Assembly (NCBI RefSeq): GCF_001591365.1
Contig: NZ_BCUT01000001.1
Span: 868,001 to 932,000, forward strand
Origin: Variovorax paradoxus NBRC 15149
Lineage (GTDB): Bacteria > Pseudomonadota > Gammaproteobacteria > Burkholderiales > Burkholderiaceae_C
Length of the DNA stretch: 64,000 nucleotides
Direction of reading: 5' to 3'
Made by a program: the position numbers and the translations under genes. This document shows positions 56,613 to 64,000 of this stretch, one piece after another. The notes beneath the pieces are model-generated. The model saw only the letters and a list, made by a program, of their open reading frames with translations, was not told the DNA's origin and did not search any database. Position 1 is the stretch's first letter, and every line of letters begins with the position of its first letter.

Positions 56613-57958
56613 CCCGCCTGTTCTTCTTCGCTCGTGGGTTGCAGCGTGTGGTGCTCCGCCGCGCTGCCGTGCACCTTGAAGAATTTCGCGCCCTCCACCT
56701 TCTGGCCGATCGCGCGTTCGTAGGCCGCGCGCACGTGCTCGGGCTGCCCGGCCTGCCCGAAGAAGTCCTTCAGGTAGGGCCCCAGCAGCGGATGGGCGGC
56801 AAGCTCCGCGCGCGGCAGGCCATGGAGCATCTCGTCGCGGCAGGCCGAAGGCAGCGGCACATTGCGGTTCATCGCAGTGTCGCGGATCACGCCCTTGGGC
56901 TCGTGCGCCGGATCGGCCTGCATCGCCTCCAGTTCCTCGAAGAAGCGGCGGCGCATCATCACGATGCCCTTGTCGCTCTGGCCGAGCTTTTCGCGGGTGC
57001 GGTCGGTGACCGTGCCCTGCCCCACCCACACCACGAAGTCCTGGTTGGCCACGTGGCTCGTGATCCAGCGGCCGGTGGCCGGATCCTTGATCGGGCCGTA
57101 CCAGGACGGAATGCGCTCCTGCACGTAGGGCTCCTGCTCGGTCGGCACGCGGCTCAGCACCCACAGCACGCTCAGGGTGTTGTGGTCGTCGATGGGCACG
57201 CGCCATTCGAAGTGGTGGCCAAGGAAGAAGCCGTTGGGCCACAGCGTGACGCGGCCCGTGGTCCACATCACGTTGTCCTCGCTCTCGCCGCCGCGCAACC
57301 GCCGGTAGACGAAGCCGTGCTCGAACTCATCGAACGCGAGCTTCAGGTGGGTTGGCACATAGGGGCCTTCGTCGCCCTGCAGGCGCGTGGTCCAGTTGTT
57401 GTGCGTCCATTCGAAATGCACGGGGTCGATGGAATTTTCCTGGCACTGGAACCAGTTGCAGGGTATCTCTGCGAACACGGCCTGCGCGAAACCATTCCTG
57501 AAGTTGAACAGCTCCCAGTCGGGCAGCAGCGGTGCGGGCTGCGGCCCCATGTAGGCCCAGAGCAGCCCGGCCTTTTCCTGCACCGGGTAGGCCTTGATCT
57601 TCGTGTTCCTGCGCATGCGCGCGTCCGGGTCCAGCGTTTCCTCGAAGGGCTGGTGCACGCACTGGCCGCTCTGGTCGTACTGCCAGCCGTGGTAGCTGCA
57701 GCGCAAGCCGCATTGCTCGACAAAGCCGTAGGACATGTCGGCATTGCGATGCGGGCAGCGGCGGTCCACGAGCCCGTAGTTGCCGCCCAGGTCCTTGTAG
57801 AGCACCAGGTCCTCGCCCAGGATGCGCAGCGGCTTGACGGCCTTGTCGTCGAACTCGCTGGCTCCGGCAACCGGATGCCAGTAGCGGCGCAGGTAGTCGC
57901 CCATCGGCTTGCCCGGCCCGACCTCGGTCAGCAGGCGGTTCTTCTCTTCGCTCAGCAT
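56609..57958 (-). CDS. Rieske ring-hydroxylating oxygenase alpha subunit, phthalate-dioxygenase-like
   Basis: 449 residues with both centres: Rieske CPHRNADMSYG ... LRCSYHGWQYD, and the mononuclear iron site in QENSIDPVHFEWTH (Asn, Asp, His, His). Length and the block WHPVAGASEFDDKAVKPLRILGEDLVLYKD match the phthalate 4,5-dioxygenase group. It hydroxylates an aromatic acid; no reductase is adjacent, so electrons must come from elsewhere. It is cotranscribed with the Bug receptor under the IclR gene. Confidence 0.92.
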   Translation of the reverse strand: MLSEEKNRLLTEVGPGKPMGDYLRRYWHPVAGASEFDDKAVKPLRILGEDLVLYKDLGGNYGLVDRRCPHRNADMSYGFVEQCGLRCSYHGWQYDQSGQCVHQPFEETLDPDARMRRNTKIKAYPVQEKAGLLWAYMGPQPAPLLPDWELFNFRNGFAQAVFAEIPCNWFQCQENSIDPVHFEWTHNNWTTRLQGDEGPYVPTHLKLAFDEFEHGFVYRRLRGGESEDNVMWTTGRVTLWPNGFFLGHHFEWRVPIDDHNTLSVLWVLSRVPTEQEPYVQERIPSWYGPIKDPATGRWITSHVANQDFVVWVGQGTVTDRTREKLGQSDKGIVMMRRRFFEELEAMQADPAHEPKGVIRDTAMNRNVPLPSACRDEMLHGLPRAELAAHPLLGPYLKDFFGQAGQPEHVRAAYERAIGQKVEGAKFFKVHGSAAEHHTLQPTSEEEQAG

Positions 57959-57980
57959 GTGCTTGTCTCCTTGTTCCAGC

Positions 57981-58976
57981 TCATTCGGCGCGGATGCCGA
58001 ATTCCTTCACCAGCTTGCCGAAGCGCTGGTCGTCGTCCGCGATCTGCTGCGCCAGCACCGAGGGCGCGCCGCCGATCGGCTCGATGCCGAGCGCAGCCAT
58101 GCGGGCCTGCACGTCGGGCATCTTCAGCACTTCGTTGAAGTGGCGGTTCAGGGCCTGCACCAGCTCCACCGGCATGCCCTTGGGGCCCAGCAGGCCCATC
58201 CAGGCGCTGACATCCACGTCCTTGTAGCCAAGCTCGATCAGCGTGGGCACGGCGGGCATCAGCTTGGTGCGCTGGCGCTCGGCCACCGCCAGCGCAACGA
58301 GCTTGCCGCCGGCGATGTGGCCCGCCACCGCGCCGGGGGTGATCCAGCCCACGCCCACGTGTCCGCCGAGCGCATCGTTCACCACCGGCGCCACGCCGCG
58401 ATAGGGCGCGTGGGCAATCTGCGTTCCGGCGTCCTTGTTGAAGAGCTCGCCCGCGATGTGCATCGGCGAGCCCGCGCCCGGCGTGCCGTAGCTCAGCGCC
58501 TTGCCGGCCCGGGCGTCGGCCACCAGCTGCGCCACGTTCTTGATGCCGGTGGACGGCGCGGTCACCAGCAGCAGCGGGATGTTGCCGGTCTTCACGATGG
58601 GCGTGAAATCCTTGACCACGTCGTGCGCCACGCCGGGGCCGGCCTTCAGCACATGCTGCGCGATCGGAAAAGTGCTGGGGGTGAACAGCAGCGTGTAGCC
58701 GTCCGGTGCGGCCTTGGCGACCCAGGCGTTGCCGATCATGCCGCTGGCACCGGGCCGGTTGTCCACGAGCACCGGCTGCCCGATGCGCAGCGAGAGTTTC
58801 TCGGCATAGATGCGCGCGACCGCATCGGTGTCGCCGCCCGCGGGATAGGAAACGACGATGGTGATCGGCCTGCCCGGCCAGGCCTGCGCCATGGCGCCGC
58901 CGGCGGCCAGCAGGGCAAGGCCCGATGCGGCGATGGCGGCGGCGGCACGGGCCGCTTCGCGACGGGTGAACTTCAT
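57981..58976 (-). CDS. Bug/TctC-family periplasmic receptor
   Basis: 331 residues. A signal peptide (about 1-31, ending AMAQA) is followed by WPGRPITIVVSYPAGGDTDAVARIYAEKLSLRIGQPVLVDNRPGASG, the Bug loops. First gene of a two-gene unit with a ring-hydroxylating oxygenase, so it may bind the aromatic acid. No TctAB genes nearby. Confidence 0.92.
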   Translation of the reverse strand: MKFTRREAARAAAAIAASGLALLAAGGAMAQAWPGRPITIVVSYPAGGDTDAVARIYAEKLSLRIGQPVLVDNRPGASGMIGNAWVAKAAPDGYTLLFTPSTFPIAQHVLKAGPGVAHDVVKDFTPIVKTGNIPLLLVTAPSTGIKNVAQLVADARAGKALSYGTPGAGSPMHIAGELFNKDAGTQIAHAPYRGVAPVVNDALGGHVGVGWITPGAVAGHIAGGKLVALAVAERQRTKLMPAVPTLIELGYKDVDVSAWMGLLGPKGMPVELVQALNRHFNEVLKMPDVQARMAALGIEPIGGAPSVLAQQIADDDQRFGKLVKEFGIRAE

Positions 58977-59056
58977 GCTCTCTGTTCCTTTTCAGTGGGA
59001 CGACGGGTGGGGTCGACGCACTGTAGGAACACGCCGCCGAAGCCAGAAGATATAGT

Positions 59057-59069
59057 TTCACCAGGTGAA
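59057..59069. promoter_or_regulatory. IclR operator candidate
   Basis: A perfect palindrome TTCACC-A-GGTGAA in the divergent promoter between the Bug receptor and IclR genes, 20 bases before the IclR ATG. The adjacent regulator is the likely binder. Confidence 0.7.
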
Positions 59070-59088
59070 CCTTTTTCTGGAGTTCCGC

Positions 59089-59910
59089 ATGTCCGACACC
59101 ACCGGCGTCCGAAGCGTGAAATCGATCGATGCGCTGCGCCGCGGACTCGACGTGATGCTGGCCATCCAGCGCTCGTCGGCCGCCACGCTGTCGGAGCTGC
59201 ATCGCCAGACCGGCCTCTCGAAGGCCACGCTGCTGCGCATCCTGAAGACACTGCAGCAGGCCGGATGGGCCGAGCGCAGCGAACTCGACAAGCGCTATGT
59301 GCCGGCCTCGGCCGCCGGCGAATCGGGGCCCGCGGTGCAATGGCGCGCAAGCCTGTCGGCGCTGGCGGCGCAGTCGCGCGCCACGCTGCAGCGCCTGGTG
59401 CCGTGGCCCATCGACCTGGGCGTGCGCGACGGCACGGCCATGCTCATCCTGGACACGGACCGGCCGCGCAATGGCCTGGCGGTGAACTACCGGGCGCTGG
59501 GTTTCAGGCCGCCGATGCTGCTGTCGTCGCTCGGGCGCTGCTACCTGTCGTTCTGCCCCGAAGAGGAGCGGCGCGAGATTCTCGCGGCGCTGGCCCGCTC
59601 GCCGAGCGACACCGACCGCGCCGCGCGCCGCCCCGAGAACATCCGGCGCATGATGGCCCATGCGCGCGACCAGGGCTACGTGGTGCGCGACCCCGCGTCG
59701 ACGAGCATGGACTCGCCCGACCGCTTCGGCGCGCTCTCGGTGCCGGTGCGCCTGGACTCGCTCGTGGTGGGCTGCCTGAGCTGCGCGTGGCTGCCGGCCG
59801 TGAAGACCGAGCGCGAGATCGTCTCGGCGCACCTGGCCGACCTGCAGCAGGCGGCGCAGAGCATCGAGCGCACGCTGCGGCAGGCGGGCTTCGGGCCGCC
59901 GCCGGCTTGA
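59089..59910 (+). CDS. IclR-family transcriptional regulator
   Basis: 273 residues. The N-terminal winged helix (about 10-75, LRRGLDVMLAIQRSSAATLSELHRQTGLSKATLLRILKTLQQAGWAE) precedes an IclR effector domain (LSSLGRCYLSFCPEEERREIL ... MAHARDQGYVVRDPA ... LSVPVRLDSLVVGCLSCAW). The start at MSDTTGV is preferred; an upstream ATG at 59065 would overlap the palindrome. It is divergent from the oxygenase unit, which it probably controls. Confidence 0.92.
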   Translation: MSDTTGVRSVKSIDALRRGLDVMLAIQRSSAATLSELHRQTGLSKATLLRILKTLQQAGWAERSELDKRYVPASAAGESGPAVQWRASLSALAAQSRATLQRLVPWPIDLGVRDGTAMLILDTDRPRNGLAVNYRALGFRPPMLLSSLGRCYLSFCPEEERREILAALARSPSDTDRAARRPENIRRMMAHARDQGYVVRDPASTSMDSPDRFGALSVPVRLDSLVVGCLSCAWLPAVKTEREIVSAHLADLQQAAQSIERTLRQAGFGPPPA

Positions 59911-59935
59911 AGAAGAACCCGCTCGGAAAACCTGC

Positions 59936-60592
59936 CTAGAACTCGGCGTCGAGCTCGTCGATTTCCTCGGGCTCTTCCTTCGCGGCGGCCACCCACTCCT
60001 GCATGGCGGGCAGGTCCATCACACGCTTGCAGTAGGCGGCGCAAACGCTGTCGAGCGGCACGTCGTAGCTCAGGAAGCGCGTGACCACCGGCGCATACAT
60101 GGCGTCGGCTATGCCGGGCTGCTTGCCGAAGAGAAAGGGGCCGCCGTAGGTCTTGAGGCATTCGCGCCAGATGGCGACGATGCGGTCGATGTCGGCCTGC
60201 GCGCGCGACCAGATCTTGAAGCCGCGGAACCGGGCCTTGATGTTCATCGGCAAGGCGCCGCGCATCGAGGCAAAGCCCGAATGCATCTCGCCGCAGATGG
60301 CGCGGCAATGCGCGCGCGCCTGGATGTCGACCGGCAGCAGCCCGCTCTTGGGCTTGATCTCGTTCAGGTATTCGCCGATGGCCAGCGTGTCCCACACCTT
60401 GACGCCGCCGTGCTGCAGCGAGGGCACCAGCATCGACGACGAGAGCAGCAGCATCTCGGCCTTCATGGCCGGGTCGTCGGGCGGGATGATCTTCTCGCTG
60501 AAGTCGAGCCCGGCCAGCCTGCACATCAGCCAGCCGCGCAGCGCCCAGGCGCCGTAGTTCTTGCTGCTGATCGTGAGAACGGGTTTGGCCAT
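59936..60592 (-). CDS. Glutathione S-transferase family protein
   Basis: 218 residues. The N-terminal thioredoxin-like domain (VLTISSKNYGAWALRGWLMCRLAGLDFSEKIIP ... SSSMLVPSLQHGGVKVWDTLAIGEYLNE) has the cis-Pro and Ser-rich glutathione site; the C-terminus is helical and ends in an acidic tail. Close to the maleylacetoacetate-isomerase-like group. Divergent from phaZ, 99 bases apart. Confidence 0.9.
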   Translation of the reverse strand: MAKPVLTISSKNYGAWALRGWLMCRLAGLDFSEKIIPPDDPAMKAEMLLLSSSMLVPSLQHGGVKVWDTLAIGEYLNEIKPKSGLLPVDIQARAHCRAICGEMHSGFASMRGALPMNIKARFRGFKIWSRAQADIDRIVAIWRECLKTYGGPFLFGKQPGIADAMYAPVVTRFLSYDVPLDSVCAAYCKRVMDLPAMQEWVAAAKEEPEEIDELDAEF

Positions 60593-60691
60593 CGTGGATC
60601 TCCTTGGCGGACTGCCTGCTGCCGGTTGGCTCCCACGGGGCGTGCAAGGCTTGTGCCACCGCTTGGCCCGCAACTTGCCTGTACTACTTTC

Positions 60692-61909
60692 ATGTTGTAC
60701 CGGGCCTACCAGAACCAAGCCGACCTGCTTTCGCCCTCCCGGCTCGCAGCCCAGTACCTCGGCCAGGCCCTCTGGAAGGACGGCACCGACCGCACCATGA
60801 TGCGGCGCATGGCCGCGCAGTTCGAGGTGTTTTCGCGCATGCGGCTGACCCATTCGCGCCCCGACTACGGCATTGCCAGCGTGCCGGTCGATGGCGTGGA
60901 AACCCCGGTGCACGAGGAGAAAACGCTGGTCTCGCCCTTCGGCACGCTGCTGCATTTCCGCAAGGACACGCAGGCCGTGCACCCGCCCGTGCTGCTGGTC
61001 GCACCACTGTCGGGCCATTTCGCGACGCTGCTGCGCGAAACCGTGCGCACCCTGCTGCGCGACCACGACGTGTACCTGACCGACTGGCACAACGCGCGCG
61101 ACGTGCCGCTGTGGCACGGCGGCTTCAGCCTGGACGACTACACGCTGCAGCTCATCCGGTTTCTCGAAGCCGTCGGTCCCGGCGTGCACATGGTCGCGGT
61201 CTGCCAGCCCTGCGTGTCCGCGCTGGCGGCCACGGCGCTGATGGCCGAGGACGACAACCCCGCCACGCCGCGCAGCCTCACGCTCATGGCCGGCCCGGTC
61301 GATTGCCGCATCAACCCCACGGGGGTGAACGAGCTCGCCAACAGCAAGCCGATCGAGTGGTTCCGCCGAAACCTCATCAGCCACGTGCCGTGGCCGCATG
61401 CCGGCATGATGCGGCGCGTGTACCCGGGCTTCCTGCAGCTCTCGGCCTTCCTGAGCATGAACCCCGAGCGCCACAAGAAGCAGTTCCAGGACATGGTCCG
61501 CCACCTGGTCGAGGGCGACACCGAGAAGGCCCGCACCATCGGCACCTTCTACGACGAGTACCTGGCGGTGAACGACCTGCCGGCCGAGTTCTACCTGGAG
61601 ACCGTGGAGCGCGTGTTCCAGACCTACGACCTGCCGCGCGGCGTGCTCACCGTGGGCGAGCGTACGGTGAACCCGGCGGCCATCCGCCGCACCGCGCTGC
61701 TCACGGTGGAAGGCGAGCGCGACGACATCTGCTCGGTCGGCCAGACGGTGGCGGCGCAAGACCTCTGCACCGGCATCCGGCCCTACCTCAAGGTGCATCA
61801 CCTGCAGGCCGGCGTGGGGCACTACGGCGTTTTCAGCGGCAGCAAGTGGAACGCGCAGATCTACCCGCGCGTGCGCGAAACCATCCACGCCGCGGCCGAG
61901 CTGCACTGA
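60692..61909 (+). CDS. phaZ: Intracellular polyhydroxybutyrate depolymerase
   Basis: 405 residues, an alpha/beta hydrolase with a cysteine nucleophile, Cys171 in VAVCQPC, as in Ralstonia PhaZa1. VAPLSGHFATLLRETVRTLLRDHDVYLTDWHNARDVPL and the C-terminal LQAGVGHYGVFSG (catalytic His) are diagnostic. It mobilises stored PHB granules in the cytoplasm. No strong ribosome site precedes the ATG at 60692; the frame upstream lies inside the divergent GST region. Confidence 0.93.
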   Translation: MLYRAYQNQADLLSPSRLAAQYLGQALWKDGTDRTMMRRMAAQFEVFSRMRLTHSRPDYGIASVPVDGVETPVHEEKTLVSPFGTLLHFRKDTQAVHPPVLLVAPLSGHFATLLRETVRTLLRDHDVYLTDWHNARDVPLWHGGFSLDDYTLQLIRFLEAVGPGVHMVAVCQPCVSALAATALMAEDDNPATPRSLTLMAGPVDCRINPTGVNELANSKPIEWFRRNLISHVPWPHAGMMRRVYPGFLQLSAFLSMNPERHKKQFQDMVRHLVEGDTEKARTIGTFYDEYLAVNDLPAEFYLETVERVFQTYDLPRGVLTVGERTVNPAAIRRTALLTVEGERDDICSVGQTVAAQDLCTGIRPYLKVHHLQAGVGHYGVFSGSKWNAQIYPRVRETIHAAAELH

Positions 61910-61931
61910 GCCTTCGGCCGGACGCCCGGCT

Positions 61932-62888
61932 TCAGCGCCGGCTGCGCCGCTCCTTCGAGGCCACGCGCCGCACCGCCGCTTCGCCCGCCTGCGGCAGCCG
62001 CTCGCGCAGGAACGCGATCAGTTCCTGCGCCGCCACGTTGCGCATCGGCCCCGGCAGGTAGGCCAGCACCACGCGGCGCTCGACGCGCGGCTTCAAGAGC
62101 GGCAGCACCACCAGTTCGGGGTCGCGCAGCAGCGTGGTGTAGAGCCGCGGCATCAGCCCCAGCGCCTGGCCACTGCGCACCAGCGCATAGAGCGTTTCGG
62201 AATAGCTCACGCGGTAGGGCTCGGGGCCTTGCTCGAACTGCGCGCGCGCCGGGTTGCCGAGCGCCGGCATGCTGCCGCTCTCGAACAGCACCAGCCGTTC
62301 CTTGCCGATGGCCTCCCAGCTCGCGTCCCCGGCCGCCGCCAGCGCATGGCCGCGGCGCACCACCAGCACCAGCGGATCGCGGAACAGGTCGACGCAGGCC
62401 AGCCCGCCCGGCGGCTCGGTGATGGCGGCCACCGCCATGTCGAGCTGGCCGCTGCGCAGTTCGGCCAGCAAGGTGGTCGAAGGCGCATCGCGCCAGGCGA
62501 TCTCGAGCTCGCGCGCGCCGGCCTGGAGGAACTCGCTGGCCGCGGCCATCACGCGCGCGCTGGCCGACGGGATCACGCCCACGCGCACGAAAGCCCGGCC
62601 GCGCTGCACGGTGCTCTCGATGTCGCGCAGCGCCACCTCGAAGGTGTTGACCAGGAAATCGGTGCGCGCCAGCACCTCGGCGCCCACCGGCGTGAGCTCG
62701 AGGCGGTGGGTGGAACGGGTCAGCAGCTCGGCGCCGAGCAGTTTTTCCATCTGCTTGATCGCGTTGCTGAGCGCCGGCTGGGTGATGGCCAGCCGGCGCG
62801 CCGCGCGGCCGAAGTGCCCTTCTTCCACCAGCACAGAGAAGAACTGAAGCTGGCGCAGCGTGAGCGCCCGGAGCGGCAGGGAGGCCAT
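61932..62888 (-). CDS. LysR-family transcriptional regulator
   Basis: 318 residues. The N-terminal helix-turn-helix (LTLRQLQFFSVLVEEGHFGRAARRLAITQPALSNAIKQMEKLLGAELL) precedes an effector domain with VRVGVIPSASARVMAA and DMAVAAITEPPGG. It is divergent from the adenosine-deaminase-like gene, with an 84-base AT-rich promoter between them, so it probably regulates that gene. Effector unknown. Confidence 0.92.
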   Translation of the reverse strand: MASLPLRALTLRQLQFFSVLVEEGHFGRAARRLAITQPALSNAIKQMEKLLGAELLTRSTHRLELTPVGAEVLARTDFLVNTFEVALRDIESTVQRGRAFVRVGVIPSASARVMAAASEFLQAGARELEIAWRDAPSTTLLAELRSGQLDMAVAAITEPPGGLACVDLFRDPLVLVVRRGHALAAAGDASWEAIGKERLVLFESGSMPALGNPARAQFEQGPEPYRVSYSETLYALVRSGQALGLMPRLYTTLLRDPELVVLPLLKPRVERRVVLAYLPGPMRNVAAQELIAFLRERLPQAGEAAVRRVASKERRSRR

Positions 62889-62904
62889 GGCGTTCCTGTT
62901 ATCT

Positions 62905-62940
62905 ATTCAATGAATCAAATTATAGAAATTCAAAATTTTG
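62905..62940. promoter_or_regulatory. AT-rich divergent promoter with two palindromes
   Basis: ATTCA-A-TGAAT (62905-62915) and the perfect CAAAATTTTG (62931-62940) lie between the divergent LysR and deaminase genes. These are candidate LysR sites; no classic T-N11-A box was proven. Confidence 0.45.
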
Positions 62941-62972
62941 TTTATGAGGCGCCCTTGCCTAGACTGGCCGGC

Positions 62973-64000
62973 ATGACCCGCCCCGCCCCGCCGCCCCTCA
63001 CGCTGGAATCGATGCTGCATGCGATTCCCAAGGTGGAGCTGCACTGCCACCTGTTCGGCACGGTGCGCCACGAGACCTTCAAGCAGCTCAACCATCGCGC
63101 CGGCTCGCCGCTCGCGGCCGAGGAGATCGAAGGCTTCTACACGCGCGGCGAAAAACCGGTGGGCGTGCTGCGCGTGCTGCGCGCGCTCGATGCGCAGCTG
63201 GTGCGCAGCCCCGGCGACCTCTACCAGTTGACGCGCGAATACCTCGAGGACGCGGCGGCGCACAACGTGCGCTATGCCGAGTTCTTCTGGAACCCCACCG
63301 GCACGGTGCACGCCTCCGGCATCGCCTACCCGATGGCGCAGGGCGCGATCGTCCGCGCGATCCATGACGCGCAGCAGGAGTTCGGCATCACCGGCCGGCT
63401 CATTGCCGCGATCGACCGCGAGGCCAGCCCGGAAGCCGCCGTCGAGATGGTGGAATGGGTCAAGGCCCACCGCTGCGACGAGGTGATCGGCATCGGCATC
63501 GACTACCGCGAAGTCGACCGGCCGCCCGAACTCTTCGCGCGCGCCTATGCCGAGGCGCGGCGCGCGGGGCTCAAGGCCACCGCGCATGCGGGCGAGTTCG
63601 GCATGCCATGGACCAACGTACGCACCGCGCTCGACGTGCTGCAGGTCGACCGCATCGACCACGGCTACACGGTGGTCGACCAGCCCGATTTCGCGCGCCA
63701 GTGCGCCGAGCGCGGCGTGATCTTCACCGTGGTGCCCACCAACTCCTACTACCTGCGCACGCTGCCCCCGGAGCGCTGGGCGCTCGACCATCCCATCCGC
63801 CGCATGCCCGGCCTGGGCCTGCGCATCCATCCCAACACCGACGACCCGACGCTGCACAAGGTCACGCCCACCGAGGCCTGGCTGATGATGGCGCGCGACT
63901 TCGGCTTCGGGCTGGACGAGCTGCGCGGCTTCATGCACAACGGGCTCGAAGGCGCATGGATCGACGATACCCAGCGCCGCGCATGGCGCACGCAATGGAG
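62973..64000 (+). CDS. Adenosine/adenine deaminase-like amidohydrolase, cut by window edge
   Basis: 342 complete codons, still open at 64000. Zinc-site motifs of the adenosine deaminase family are present: PKVELHCHLFG, TAHAGEFGM, the catalytic region around IDHGYTVVDQ and HPNTDDP. The usual family reads SxNTDDP; here it is IHPNTDDP. It hydrolyses an amino group on a purine or similar base; the exact substrate cannot be told. The missing C-terminus is probably short. Confidence 0.88.
   Translation, partial: MTRPAPPPLTLESMLHAIPKVELHCHLFGTVRHETFKQLNHRAGSPLAAEEIEGFYTRGEKPVGVLRVLRALDAQLVRSPGDLYQLTREYLEDAAAHNVRYAEFFWNPTGTVHASGIAYPMAQGAIVRAIHDAQQEFGITGRLIAAIDREASPEAAVEMVEWVKAHRCDEVIGIGIDYREVDRPPELFARAYAEARRAGLKATAHAGEFGMPWTNVRTALDVLQVDRIDHGYTVVDQPDFARQCAERGVIFTVVPTNSYYLRTLPPERWALDHPIRRMPGLGLRIHPNTDDPTLHKVTPTEAWLMMARDFGFGLDELRGFMHNGLEGAWIDDTQRRAWRTQW

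Overview
The window is high-GC and densely coded. Protein content points to a betaproteobacterium of the Comamonadaceae, most like Variovorax (inference from gene families, no database search). The hints are several orphan Bug/TctC receptors, a phaZ-type PHB depolymerase, oxidative uronate catabolism, and grpE-dnaK-dnaJ with sigma32-type promoters. I see no CRISPR array, rRNA, tRNA or insertion sequence.

Layout. 1-7.5 kb: a divergent TetR (CecR-like) regulator and a YbhG/F/S/R-type ABC exporter with its own outer-membrane lipoprotein. 7.5-12.4 kb: an apparently circularly permuted ROK kinase, a substrate-binding/permease fusion of the glycine-betaine (OpuB/C) class, a LysR regulator and an MFS transporter. 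12.5-29 kb: a large uronic/aldaric acid locus in two divergent arms around a GntR-FCD regulator. It encodes uronate dehydrogenase, lactonases, galactarate and glucarate dehydratases, 5-dehydro-4-deoxyglucarate dehydratase and a ketoglutarate-semialdehyde-type dehydrogenase, so galacturonate or glucuronate can be taken to 2-oxoglutarate. A DctPQM TRAP importer and three Bug receptors supply uptake. 29-35 kb: psd, a small HxlR-like regulator, an FKBP isomerase, then grpE-dnaK-dnaJ. 35-40.6 kb: a 660-base leader and prkA-yeaH-spoVR/ycgB. 40.6-48 kb: aroQ, a split Rieske oxygenase with a GST, glutathione-dependent formaldehyde oxidation (frmA, fghA) with an extra alpha/beta hydrolase, and small housekeeping genes. 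48-53 kb: esterase, AraC, gnd, a gluconokinase remnant and a radical SAM gene behind a LexA box. 53-56.2 kb: a GbsR-like regulator with a DCC-thiol protein, a methyltransferase and a membrane-SRPBCC protein. 56.2-64 kb: DOPA-dioxygenase-like protein, a Rieske oxygenase with Bug receptor and IclR regulator, GST, phaZ, LysR and a truncated adenosine-deaminase-like gene.

The best candidates for under-described biology are: (1) the split Rieske oxygenase at 41.1-42.7 kb, where the cluster-binding part is missing from the catalytic protein and encoded separately; (2) the GbsR-DCC-methyltransferase-SRPBCC unit, with the same TTTCTnT-N4-ACAGAAA operator in front of the regulator and the operon; (3) the circularly permuted ROK kinase; and (4) the prkA leader with a 32-codon ORF ending 2 bases before prkA.
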